Positions 45,968 to 54,675 of a DNA stretch of 64,000 nucleotides are shown here, piece by piece. Source of the stretch: Apibacter raozihei (GTDB lineage: Bacteria; Bacteroidota; Bacteroidia; Flavobacteriales; Weeksellaceae); the NCBI RefSeq assembly GCF_004014855.1, contig NZ_CP034930.1, positions 620,001 to 684,000 of the forward strand. The letters run 5' to 3'. The translations under genes and the position numbers were made by a program. Each line of letters starts with the position of its first letter. Within the stretch, counting starts at the first letter, position 1. The notes under the pieces were generated by a model. It saw nothing but the letters and a program-made list of their open reading frames with translations, searched no databases and was not told the origin of the DNA.

Positions 45968-48900
45968 TGGTAGCATTACTATTTAGTCGTTTTAATTCAG
46001 CCTTTTGAATTGCTTCTTTAAATTCAGCAACGTCATACCATGCCATAGCTCTATGCCAGCACTTATATTCGTTCGGTTTTATTATATAGAATGAATTACT
46101 TTCAAATCCTTTAATGTCTTTTTGTATAAATAAATTTTTTGTTACATCCTGAGTATTTGTTATTTGTTCTATAATCAAGTTATTAGCCAGTCTTTTCAAG
46201 ACCTCTGTTTCATCATTTTTATCAGGATAGATGATTGATTTATTAGGTTTTGAATCTAAAAAGACAAAATTTAATGCAATAAAATGATTTAAAGGATAAA
46301 TCTCAACTTGTATGAATTCATCATCATAAATCTTTTCAAATTCCTGAATATAAACATTTGCATATTTTTCAAGAAATTCTTCATTAGAATCTACTTTTTT
46401 TGTAAACAAATGTTGTTTGCTTTCTTGAAATTGGTATCTCGATACATTTAAAACATAATCAATAAGGTCTTTTTCGTATTCTTTAATTTCGTATAATTTA
46501 TTAATAGTTGAATTAATTTCATTAAAAATTAAGTTGTTTCTTTCTGCTTCTCCAAAACTAAATTGATTATAAAATTCTATGTATGAATCTAAAAACTGGT
46601 TTGTTAATTGAATTAGTCTAATCTTAGTTTTTTTACTTGGTTCAACTAAAGGGAACGATAGATACTCCTCTTTCCATCTTATTTGAGGTCTTGTTGATGT
46701 TCCCCAAGAACCTGAAGTAATAAATATGTAATATTCATATAAATTGGAAATTAAAAATGAATAGAGTTGTTTTAATAAATCATCGTCTTTACTGCATAAA
46801 CCAAAAATCCCTTTTTTATAAACAGAAGCATTTTTATTAAATGAAACAACTATTTCACTTTCATTTTCAGCCTGTTCTTTAAATAATATTTTATTATTAT
46901 TAAAATTATAAATATGTCTTCCAGCTTCTAAATAAACATCTTTAGAAGTTAAGGTAGTAATACTATTATTAGTGTAGTATTTCTTTATCGAAGAATTTTC
47001 GTTTATTGGTAAACCTATCAAAAAATTATAATTATTTTTTGGTGTACCTTTTAGAATGCCTGAACTAGCATGTAAATTTTCAATACTTAATAAATCTAAA
47101 ATTTTTGTTTTTCCAATTTTCAATATTTTGCATAATAAAGAGAAATCTAGTGTATTACCATATAATGCAACTTTAAACATCCAATCATTTTCAATAAAAT
47201 GTTTTTGTAATATTTCCTTTTGGTCAAACTTTTCAATAACCAACATTTTGAAATATTTTAAAAATCGATTAGATTTTACAGATTGATGTTTTATAATATT
47301 ATCGAAATATTCTTTTTCTTTAGAAAGCCTATAATAAACAATACTTGCAGGACTATTTTTTTGTTCAAAAATTAATCTTCTAACAGGGGATAAATCAAAG
47401 AATTTTTCAATGCAGTAAGTAGTTAAAAATTCTTTTTTAAATTTTTTAGTTGTATTAGATACATTATAAAAAACTGTACTTGTAACAATTAGAGCTGTTT
47501 TTGTGTCATAATTCATAAAATCTTTTGTTCTTAAAAGAAAAGATTGAGCTATTTCAAAATTACCTACAGTTTTGTTATTTTGTTTTAACCAAGTTATGTG
47601 TTTACTATCACTTTTTTTACTTTTCCAAGGAGGATTTCCTAAAATAAATTTTGGATAATTTTGTTTTATTACTTCATTAAATTTATGAGTACTATCAAAA
47701 AAATTAGCTTCAAATAAGTTTTCATCTAAAAGATTAGGAAAAGGATATTTTTCAACATCTTTGGGTTCTTGGTAATCTAATAAAGCTATATAAATTGAAA
47801 AACATGTTACTTTTAAAGCCTCTCTATTAATATCAATTCCAAAAAGGTTATTTTTAGCAATCTCTCTTATCTTATTACTGAATCCTTCTTTATCGTTTTT
47901 CCCATTCAGTTCAATCTCTTTTTCAATCATCCTTCGTAATGATTGCACAAGAAAAATCCCTGAACCGACAGCCACTTCAAAAATTGTACATTCAGAAGAT
48001 TGAGATTCATTTAAATAGTCTTCAACAGTATCATTTAAAATATAATCAACTAAAAAAGAAGGTGTATATACTGCTGAATCTAATTTTCTGGTTTCATCAT
48101 TAATTAAAGATTCATATATACCAGAAATTACTTCTACAGGAATTATAGAAAAGTCAAAAATTTCAAAAAAGTAACCTTCAAATAAAGAACCTTGTTCTTC
48201 TACTTCACCCCTAAAAACATTAGCTAAAAAGTTGGCTTGAGATTGATCAAGTTGAATGTCTGATTCTTTAAATAGAACACCATTAAATTTATCATTTAGA
48301 TGAATAAAAAGTTGATTTAGACGTTTAGGTTGTTTAATTAATTCACTAAAGCTTTTTCTTTTATCATTGATTGTTTCTCCAGAAATAAGATTCTCATCTA
48401 TTGTAATTTTTCTATCAATTAAATACCGGATAAATATCAACCTTAATATTAAAGAGTTAGCTTGTTCTTCGGTTAAATTATTTGGTTTATTTTCGTCTAC
48501 AAGAAAATGTCTAACTTCTTTTATATTTTGGAAGAGTCTTTCATTAACCCTTTTTCTAGTTTCTTTTTTCTTTTTATTCTCTAAATAGCTACTCTGAAAC
48601 CATTTCCATGTTTCTCCACTTTGTAAATTCCAGAATGAAAATTTATCATCTCTTTCTTCTTCTGTTAAATTTAATTGTTCAAGTTGACCGCTTTTACTAT
48701 TTTCATTTTTTATATAGTTTAGAGCGTTAAATATCTGAATATCAGTTTTTTTAATTATAAAAATTATTGGAGAGCTATCAAAAGACCAAACCTTTTTGTG
48801 AATTTCATATTCACGAATAGAATTATTGTCTTTTGTTAAATCAAAAAATAAAATAAAGGGCTGTTTATTAAAAACATAAATAGCATCTGGTTGAATAGTT

Positions 48901-49025
48901 TTTATTCTATTTTTAATATCTGTATGAAAATCAAAATCAAAAGTATCTTTTTCTTTATTTCTAAAGAAAACTACATTTATTAAGCCTAATTTGGTTAATA
49001 ACTTATTTAGCTGAATACTTCCCAA
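45960..49025 (-). CDS. N6-adenine DNA methyltransferase (Eco57I/type IIG-like)
   Basis: A 1021-residue protein beginning at a TTG. Motif I is EVAVGSGIFLVQSL near residue 352 and motif IV is NPPW near 464 (LGNPPWKSKKSD), the DPPY-type catalytic motif of gamma-class adenine methyltransferases. NLFGIDINREALKVTC lies between. The C-terminal half (about 600-1000) would be target recognition. The N-terminal ~100 residues contain PDAIYVFNKQPFILFFDLTK, which could be a degenerate nuclease fold but lacks a clean active site. Nuclease activity is more likely supplied by the partner gene. Confidence 0.82.
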   Translation of the reverse strand: MGSIQLNKLLTKLGLINVVFFRNKEKDTFDFDFHTDIKNRIKTIQPDAIYVFNKQPFILFFDLTKDNNSIREYEIHKKVWSFDSSPIIFIIKKTDIQIFNALNYIKNENSKSGQLEQLNLTEEERDDKFSFWNLQSGETWKWFQSSYLENKKKKETRKRVNERLFQNIKEVRHFLVDENKPNNLTEEQANSLILRLIFIRYLIDRKITIDENLISGETINDKRKSFSELIKQPKRLNQLFIHLNDKFNGVLFKESDIQLDQSQANFLANVFRGEVEEQGSLFEGYFFEIFDFSIIPVEVISGIYESLINDETRKLDSAVYTPSFLVDYILNDTVEDYLNESQSSECTIFEVAVGSGIFLVQSLRRMIEKEIELNGKNDKEGFSNKIREIAKNNLFGIDINREALKVTCFSIYIALLDYQEPKDVEKYPFPNLLDENLFEANFFDSTHKFNEVIKQNYPKFILGNPPWKSKKSDSKHITWLKQNNKTVGNFEIAQSFLLRTKDFMNYDTKTALIVTSTVFYNVSNTTKKFKKEFLTTYCIEKFFDLSPVRRLIFEQKNSPASIVYYRLSKEKEYFDNIIKHQSVKSNRFLKYFKMLVIEKFDQKEILQKHFIENDWMFKVALYGNTLDFSLLCKILKIGKTKILDLLSIENLHASSGILKGTPKNNYNFLIGLPINENSSIKKYYTNNSITTLTSKDVYLEAGRHIYNFNNNKILFKEQAENESEIVVSFNKNASVYKKGIFGLCSKDDDLLKQLYSFLISNLYEYYIFITSGSWGTSTRPQIRWKEEYLSFPLVEPSKKTKIRLIQLTNQFLDSYIEFYNQFSFGEAERNNLIFNEINSTINKLYEIKEYEKDLIDYVLNVSRYQFQESKQHLFTKKVDSNEEFLEKYANVYIQEFEKIYDDEFIQVEIYPLNHFIALNFVFLDSKPNKSIIYPDKNDETEVLKRLANNLIIEQITNTQDVTKNLFIQKDIKGFESNSFYIIKPNEYKCWHRAMAWYDVAEFKEAIQKAELKRLNSNATND

Positions 49026-49038
49026 TCTTTATTTTTTA

Positions 49039-49060
49039 CAAATTTACTATAATTCTATAG
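49039..49060 (-). promoter_or_regulatory. -7 element and adjoining inverted repeat before the methyltransferase gene
   Basis: CTATA-ATTC-TATAG (49047-49060) is a perfect inverted repeat that directly abuts the -7 element TAAATTTG on the - strand (49039-49046). The predicted start near 49032 leaves a leader of only about 7 nt before the TTG at 49025. The arrangement is what a controller-protein operator would look like, and an HTH gene lies just upstream. Confidence 0.45.
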
Positions 49061-49149
49061 ACATTTAGTTTTTTGTACTTTTCCTTTTTAAAATTAATAA
49101 CTATTTTCAACTATTTCAAATTTTTAGCAATCAATATTTTCAATATAAA

Positions 49150-49448
49150 TTAAATATCAAAAAAATAATTTAGTTTAATATCCAGAGCTTTACACAGAAT
49201 TAAAGCAGTTTTAAAAGTAATATTAGTTCTTCCGTTTTCAATTCTTGAAATTGCTGTTTTTTCTAAGTTGCATAGAGATGCTAAATCATTTAAAGATATT
49301 TCTTTGGATTCACGTATTGATTTAAGCCTCTTACCTAGAACTTTCTTATAAGCTAAAAATTTATCTTCATCTATGTTTGGATATTTAAAATGATAAATAT
49401 TCTAGTTTCTTCTTCTATTTCAAGAAAACATAATATATTTTTTAACAT
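49150..49448 (-). pseudogene. Frameshifted XRE/controller-like HTH gene
   Basis: Open frame 49150-49401 encodes an XRE helix-turn-helix (GKRLKSIRESKEISLNDLAS then LEKTAISRIENGRTNITF) but contains no ATG, GTG or TTG before the domain. Another frame upstream starts at ATG 49446-49448 (MLKNILCFLEIEEETRIF) and ends at 49371. The two frames overlap and differ by one base, so a one-base deletion, a -1 shift, would restore a protein of about 100 residues. Same strand as the methyltransferase, 125 nt upstream, so it resembles a C-protein gene of a restriction-modification system. Confidence 0.6.
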
Positions 49449-49597
49449 ATATATATTCTGTTCCTAATTAATGAATGAATATAGAATTTAAAATAGCAGA
49501 ATCTACAATTAAATAATAGTAGAAAATTTATAGAAGAGTAATAAATATATAACTCGATATTAAGGATATTTTGAAGAAATTGTTGAAGCTTTTAAGT

Positions 49598-49888
49598 TTA
49601 TTTTTTATATTCTTGTAACTCTTGTCCCTTAGCACTAAGATATTTTCTACTTATTTCTCCATCTTTATTTTTAAGACAAACTTTTACCCTTTTAATAACA
49701 AATTGAGTACCTATTGGATAAATTTTAATATCCCTATACACCTTGCTACTCTCTATTAAAATATGGGTTGGTGCATCTTGATTATCTAGGGCTCTAATTC
49801 TTACTCTATTAGTTTCTTTTTCGAAGAAACTTTCACACTTTAGATTTTCAATATACTCTCCTATCTTTAAATTATCCATTTTAGACAT
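49598..49888 (-). CDS. Small uncharacterised protein
   Basis: A 96-residue, mostly polar protein (start Met1 or Met4) with no signal peptide and beta-type pattern (KVYRDIKIYPIGTQFVIKRV). I recognise no family. The last residues are charged (GQELQEYKK). A -7 element TATATTTG on the - strand (49905-49912) is placed 17 nt upstream. It lies between the HTH gene and the tRNA-Phe gene, within the accessory block. Confidence 0.5.
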   Translation of the reverse strand: MSKMDNLKIGEYIENLKCESFFEKETNRVRIRALDNQDAPTHILIESSKVYRDIKIYPIGTQFVIKRVKVCLKNKDGEISRKYLSAKGQELQEYKK

Positions 49889-49983
49889 AACAAATATTTT
49901 ATTTCAAATATAATTCAAAATTATATAAGATAAAAAAACTTTAAATTCGGGAGATTAGAGTCTATATATATAGAGAGAGAGTA

Positions 49984-50031
49984 GCCACCTTGTTTCAAAA
50001 AAGAAATTCAATTTCTTTTGATAGGTGTGGC
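49984..50031. repeat. Imperfect 48-nt inverted repeat in a gene-free stretch
   Basis: GCCACCT (49984-49990) pairs with AGGTGTGGC (50023-50031, two bases bulged), and CAAAAAAGAAATT pairs with AATTTCTTTTG inside. No T-run follows, so it does not look like a terminator. TCTATATATATAGA (49961-49974) precedes it. The gap 49889-50337 holds no gene on either strand. Origin unknown: structured RNA or remnant of a mobile-element end. Confidence 0.4.
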
Positions 50032-50290
50032 ACTGTCCATTTCATATTTAGTCTAAAATTTTTCAACTTTTTTATTTAGTTGCTCTCGTTTGGTTACTGC
50101 TATAACCTATTATTGTTCTGTATAGTATTTCATTGTGTTTTTATACAAAATAGTTATACAAAAGGAAAACTTATTTCTCTTAAATATATTATCAATAAAG
50201 AGTTAAGAATTGTTTTCTACTGAAAAGTAAAATGTCACGTGATTAGTAAAATAATTTTGGTTGTACACTTCGTTGTATACTATGTAAAAT

Positions 50291-50333
50291 AAAAATCCAT
50301 AATCTTTTCTTAGAGAATTGATTATGGATTTTT
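50291..50333 (-). terminator. Hairpin downstream of tRNA-Phe
   Basis: AAAAATCCATAATC (50291-50304) and GATTATGGATTTTT (50320-50333) are complementary, with a 15-nt loop. On the - strand it starts 5 nt after the tRNA 3' end and ends in a T-run. Confidence 0.65.
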
Positions 50334-50337
50334 GAAG

Positions 50338-50410
50338 TGGTACCTCTTGGAATCGAACCAAGGACACAAGGATTTTCAGTCCTTTGCTCTACCAACTGAG
50401 CTAAGGTACC
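50338..50410 (-). tRNA. tRNA-Phe (anticodon GAA)
   Basis: On the - strand the 73-nt sequence begins GGTACCTTAGCTCAG and ends with AGGTACCA. Acceptor stem GGTACCT pairs fully with AGGTACC. The anticodon loop is ACTGAAAATC with GAA, and GGTTCGATTCC forms the T arm. The CCA end is not encoded after the discriminator base A (next bases are CTTC). It reads away from the outer-membrane protein gene. Its 3' side faces the accessory block, the usual side for island integration, but no repeat of its 3' end was found in the window. Confidence 0.97.
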
Positions 50411-50577
50411 TCAGAATTGGATTGCAAAGATAGAGCTTATTTTTTAACTTCAAAATATTTTTCAAAAAATATTTAATTTTTTTTTCCGTTAAAGTCTTTA
50501 ACATAATTTTTGTAATCAATTATTTTTATAATCGGTACATTATTAACATCTTTGCACATTGAAATAAATTTCACTGA

Positions 50578-51855
50578 ATGAAAATTAAAATAATCAGAAT
50601 ATTATCAATTCTTGCATTCACTAATTGTATTTATGCACAGCAAACTTCTACTTCTGCCTATTCATCTATAGGATTAGGAGAAAGTAAAATTAATTCAGAC
50701 TTAACCCTGTCCTCAATGGGAGGAATAGGTACCTCATACATTTCTGACTTTGCTAATGAAGCCAACTTTGCAAATCCAGCTGCTAATATGAATCTTCGTT
50801 TTACCAGCTTTAATCTGGGAGTTAATACAGATTATAATAAAGCGAAAACTTCAACGGAAAGCAGTGGACGATCGACGACTTACTTAGCCAACGTTTCAAT
50901 TGCATTTCCTATAGGAGATAAATCCAGAGCCGGTTTAAGTCTACAACCCTACACCAACATGGGATATGACATGAATATTAATACTCAGACTACTTTAAAC
51001 CAAAAATCAGTATTAAGTGGCAGGGGAGGTTTAAATTCATTCAGCGGATTTTATTCCTATAACATTACCGATGAATTAGCATTAGGTGCTAAAATAGGTT
51101 ATGTTTGGGGAGAGCTTAAAAAAGAACAGGAAAATTCGGTTGAGGGCTCGACTCTTATTTCAGGAATATCCAATAAAAAACAATATGGTTTTTTCGATTA
51201 CACTTTAGGAGCTGCCTACCTTAAAAAATTACCAAGTGATCATTTGTTAAAAATCGGTGCCACTTTTACCCTTGGTCATGATGTAAGCACCAGCGTTCAC
51301 TATTTATATTCCAGTTACTACTACAACACTGACGGAGCTAAAACTTCCGTGGATACAATTCGATACACGCGAGGTGATCATGATACCAAGCTTCCTTCTT
51401 CTTTTTCATTAGGAGTTGCCTACGGGAAAGAGCAGAAATGGTCATTGGCAGCTGATTTCAAATATACTAATCAATCCAAGCTATCCATTCCTGAAGACAT
51501 AAAAAATAACTTAGAATATAAAAATAAATACCGGGTTTCCTTAGGTGGCTGGATTTTACCTAATGTTAATGGTTTTAGGTCTTATTTTGAAAGAGTTATT
51601 TACAGATATGGTGTTTATTATGAAAATACCGGTATAGAGTTGTATAACAACACCATTAATCAGTATGGAGTTACAGCCGGTGTAGGTGTTCCATTAGGAA
51701 AAGCCGGAAGACAGGATCCTTCTTTATTAAACCTGGGAATAGAAGTAGGACAACGCGGGACTACATCTAATGGATTAATCAAAGAGAACTTTTTTAACTT
51801 TAAAGTAGGATTCAACTTTGATGATCTTTGGTTTAGAAAAAGACAGTATGATTAA
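50578..51855 (+). CDS. Outer-membrane beta-barrel protein, uncharacterised
   Basis: A 425-residue protein with a signal peptide (MKIKIIRILSILAFTNCIYAQ). The mature part has alternating hydrophobic strands with many Gly/Asn/Tyr turns, typical of an outer-membrane barrel (FadL/PorV-like appearance: SSMGGIGTSY, NPAANMNL). In Flavobacteriales a similar protein commonly precedes lptC, as here. Function unknown. Confidence 0.7.
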   Translation: MKIKIIRILSILAFTNCIYAQQTSTSAYSSIGLGESKINSDLTLSSMGGIGTSYISDFANEANFANPAANMNLRFTSFNLGVNTDYNKAKTSTESSGRSTTYLANVSIAFPIGDKSRAGLSLQPYTNMGYDMNINTQTTLNQKSVLSGRGGLNSFSGFYSYNITDELALGAKIGYVWGELKKEQENSVEGSTLISGISNKKQYGFFDYTLGAAYLKKLPSDHLLKIGATFTLGHDVSTSVHYLYSSYYYNTDGAKTSVDTIRYTRGDHDTKLPSSFSLGVAYGKEQKWSLAADFKYTNQSKLSIPEDIKNNLEYKNKYRVSLGGWILPNVNGFRSYFERVIYRYGVYYENTGIELYNNTINQYGVTAGVGVPLGKAGRQDPSLLNLGIEVGQRGTTSNGLIKENFFNFKVGFNFDDLWFRKRQYD

Positions 51856-51883
51856 AAAATAAATCCTGCAATTACATAATAAC

Positions 51884-52459
51884 ATGAGAATCAGGTTGTT
51901 TTCTGCTTTTAATTTATTGCTTGCTGGCGTATTTTATATAGTTTCAGTATCCTGTTCCGATGATTCAACTAATAAACTGGGAAAAAAAAGCACTAATTTT
52001 GTCTCCCGTAAAATATTCAATGCGAAACTCATACTTTCGGATTCCGTTTATACGACCATCACGTTAAGGGCTCCGGAAATTGAGGAGTACGAATATTCTG
52101 AAACCCCATATACTCTTTTTCCTAAAGGAGTTGATATGGATTTTCACGAAAAAGATAAAAAGCAACCCGGTCATTTAAAAGCAGATTATGCTAAAATTAT
52201 TGAAAAAACCGGTTGGTATGAAGCCAGAAACAATGTGGTAATTATTAACTCAGATAATGACACTTTAAAAACAAATGTTTTGTTTTGGGACAAAAACAAC
52301 AGGAAAATATTTACTCACGATACGGTACGCATATATCGAGGTGATGGAGTTACTACTAATATTTCAACCCAAGGGATAGAAGCTTCTGAAGACTTTAAAA
52401 ATTTTAAGCTTAAAAACAATTCAGGAACGCTCCCATACAATAATGATATGAAACAATAA
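51884..52459 (+). CDS. lptC: LptC family lipoprotein of LPS export
   Basis: A 191-residue lipoprotein with leader MRIRLFSAFNLLLAGVFYI then VSVSC as lipobox (Cys near 24). The sequence MDFHEKDKKQPGHLKADYAKI, KTGWYEARNNVVIINSDNDTLKTNVLFWD and GIEASEDFKNFKLKNNSG repeats the beta-jellyroll pattern of LptC/OstA. It would help carry lipopolysaccharide from the inner-membrane LptBFG complex. Located 28 nt after the barrel protein and 8 nt before the CNNM gene. Confidence 0.85.
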   Translation: MRIRLFSAFNLLLAGVFYIVSVSCSDDSTNKLGKKSTNFVSRKIFNAKLILSDSVYTTITLRAPEIEEYEYSETPYTLFPKGVDMDFHEKDKKQPGHLKADYAKIIEKTGWYEARNNVVIINSDNDTLKTNVLFWDKNNRKIFTHDTVRIYRGDGVTTNISTQGIEASEDFKNFKLKNNSGTLPYNNDMKQ

Positions 52460-52467
52460 ATATTACA

Positions 52468-53712
52468 ATGACTATCATTATAATATCCACCTTTTGTGTT
52501 TTCTTTTTTTCCGGTATGAAAGAGGCTTTTCTTAATTCCAACAGGATGCTTCTTGAATTAGAAAGAAAAAAAAATTTCTGGTTATCTAAGTTAAACGTTT
52601 ACCTGGGCGATCATCCCAAACGTTATTTAGCAACACTTACAGCAGGATACATCATTTCTATAGTATTTTTAGGATATTTCTCTATTCTTCATTTGGGACA
52701 GGGATTTTTATTGATTAATAATTCTGAATATATTTCCCTTTTATTGACATTATTTTTAATTTTCAGCTTTTTATTAATACTTATTTTCGTTTCAAGAGTT
52801 ATTTTCACTGCTTATTCTGATACACTTCTAAAAATTTTATCTCCTCCAGCTTTTCTGTTTTACATAATTTTATCTCCATTAACGTTACTCTTATCCAGAT
52901 TTCTGACTTTCTTCCTGATGACAACTGAGGAAAAAAACTCTGATACAGAAACTCCACTGGTTATAAAAGAAGAATTATCGTGTTTTATTGATGAAAAAAT
53001 TGAAAATTCTTCTGATAAAGCTCACATCGATGCAGAAGTTCATTTTTTCAAAAATGCTTTAAAATTTTCAGATTTACAGGCCAGGGATTGTATGATTCAC
53101 AGAAAAGAAATTATTGCCGTAAATGTGGAAGAAGAAATTGAAACACTAACTCAAGCATTTAATGAAAGTGGTTTTTCTAAAATTCTTATTTTCAGAAATG
53201 TGATAGACAATGTTATTGGATATGTTCATATATTTGATTTGTTTAAAATGCCTAAAAGCATCAAACACATACTATTGCCGATTGAAATTGTACATGAAAC
53301 ATCTTCTGTGCAGGAAATTATGAACCGTATGTTAAAAAAAAGCCGGACTATAGCGGTTGTTCTTGATGAATATGGAGGAACTTCGGGGCTTATAACTCTG
53401 GAAGATATTGTAGAGGAACTTTTCGGAAATATTGAAGATGAGCATGACAAATCAGATTGCACAGATAATCAAATTGATTCTCACCATTTTTGTTTTTCTG
53501 CCAAACTATCTATTGAGTATCTTAATCAAAAATATAATCTGAATTTACCGGAAAGTAACGAATATTCATCGTTGGGTGGTTTTCTTATCAGCTTAACAAG
53601 AAATATTCCGTTACAAGGAAGTGAAATTCAATTCGAAAATAAAACTTTCTCAATAACACAAGTTTCCAATTCTAAAATAGAAGAAGTATATTTATCTCTT
53701 AATGCGAATTAA
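52468..53712 (+). CDS. CNNM/CBS-domain membrane protein (HlyC/CorC-type)
   Basis: A 414-residue protein with a CNNM-type transmembrane domain of four helices (about 1-150, MKEAFLNSNRMLLELERKK), a CBS pair (about 195-320, with LQARDCMIHRKEIIAVN and VLDEYGGTSGLITLEDIVEELFG) and a CorC/HlyC-type C-terminal domain. Members move Mg2+ or Co2+ or act as regulators; some are called GldE in gliding bacteria. The sequence alone does not separate these. It is 8 nt from lptC and likely cotranscribed. Confidence 0.85.
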   Translation: MTIIIISTFCVFFFSGMKEAFLNSNRMLLELERKKNFWLSKLNVYLGDHPKRYLATLTAGYIISIVFLGYFSILHLGQGFLLINNSEYISLLLTLFLIFSFLLILIFVSRVIFTAYSDTLLKILSPPAFLFYIILSPLTLLLSRFLTFFLMTTEEKNSDTETPLVIKEELSCFIDEKIENSSDKAHIDAEVHFFKNALKFSDLQARDCMIHRKEIIAVNVEEEIETLTQAFNESGFSKILIFRNVIDNVIGYVHIFDLFKMPKSIKHILLPIEIVHETSSVQEIMNRMLKKSRTIAVVLDEYGGTSGLITLEDIVEELFGNIEDEHDKSDCTDNQIDSHHFCFSAKLSIEYLNQKYNLNLPESNEYSSLGGFLISLTRNIPLQGSEIQFENKTFSITQVSNSKIEEVYLSLNAN

Positions 53713-53818
53713 AATTGAAAAATTCGTTTTTTTTATAAAAAAATAACTGTTGCAAATAAAAAATATTTCAGTACCTTAGTACACTGAAATATTTATAATT
53801 GATTAATGCATAATGATT

Positions 53819-54613
53819 ATGAAAAGAAACTATACTATTTTCTCATTATTAATAAGTTTTTCCATATTTGCCCAGAATAATAAGGTAAGACCTTCTTCGA
53901 GCGGGGACGTAGCTTTTAGAGAAGTAGACGGAAAAATAGAATTATTAGCGAGCAATTCACGTTCAGGTGTTCCTTCATCTTCTTCTTTTTCATCACCCAA
54001 TGATGTCATTATGACTCAGGATGAATTAGGAAACAAATATTGGTATATTATTGACGGAACCATTGTAAAAAGCGAAATAGTTACCCGAACCGGTATCACT
54101 TCTTACGACAAAGAGAATTCTCAACCGGCAAAAGAAGCTCAATCATCCAGCGTACCTGAAAAAACTGTTATTTATGATAGTAAAAAGACTGAATTAATTG
54201 AAGTTCCGGAAACAAAAGGTACTCAGGCTACAGATTCTCAAATAAAAATCATAACTACAGAAACTAAAAAAATTGAAGACGTACCTGTTCAAAAACAAAT
54301 AGATAATCCTGTTGTTGATACTAAATCTTCGGATTCAGAAGGAAAAACCAAACAAATCATTATCGAAGAAATTGAAGAACCGGCTATTCAAACACAACCT
54401 GTCGAAACAAACCCTAAAGTAACTGAATCATCTGATAATCAATTGGACGAAACTATTCAGATTACCAAAGACGATGTTGGTAACACCTCAGATTTATTTG
54501 AAAAAAATTATGAGGATATGAGTAGAAAAGAAAAGAAGTTATACAAAAAGAACGAGAAAAAAATAATGAAACAACTTGAAAAAGAATTGAAAAATCAAAA
54601 AGATTCTGAATAA
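53819..54613 (+). CDS. Secreted low-complexity protein, function unknown
   Basis: Start chosen at 53819; ATG 53813 would add two residues. A signal peptide (MKRNYTIFSLLISFSIFAQ) is followed by a short conserved-looking segment (about 20-90, with DELGNKYWYIIDGTIVKSE) and then about 150 residues rich in Glu, Lys, Ser and Thr, ending in a basic helix (KEKKLYKKNEKKIMKQLEKE). No family recognised. A convergent terminator with ung follows. Confidence 0.6.
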   Translation: MKRNYTIFSLLISFSIFAQNNKVRPSSSGDVAFREVDGKIELLASNSRSGVPSSSSFSSPNDVIMTQDELGNKYWYIIDGTIVKSEIVTRTGITSYDKENSQPAKEAQSSSVPEKTVIYDSKKTELIEVPETKGTQATDSQIKIITTETKKIEDVPVQKQIDNPVVDTKSSDSEGKTKQIIIEEIEEPAIQTQPVETNPKVTESSDNQLDETIQITKDDVGNTSDLFEKNYEDMSRKEKKLYKKNEKKIMKQLEKELKNQKDSE

Positions 54614-54630
54614 GTTGAATAAATAATCTA

Positions 54631-54675
54631 AAAAAATAACCCCTATTTACTACCAGTGAATAGGGGTTATTTTTT
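54631..54675. terminator. Bidirectional terminator overlapping the ung C-terminus
   Basis: AATAACCCCTATT and AATAGGGGTTATT pair around an 11-nt loop, with A-run before and T-run after, so it works on both strands. The right arm encodes the last ung residues, KKITPIH. Confidence 0.75.

Noticed and set aside
50142-50163. Two copies of TATACAAAA, 13 nt apart, as possible attachment or operator repeats
   Set aside because: Short, AT-rich and without an associated recombinase or promoter.
50338-50410. Search for a duplicated tRNA-Phe 3' end that would mark an island boundary
   Set aside because: No copy of the terminal 15-20 nt was found elsewhere in the window.
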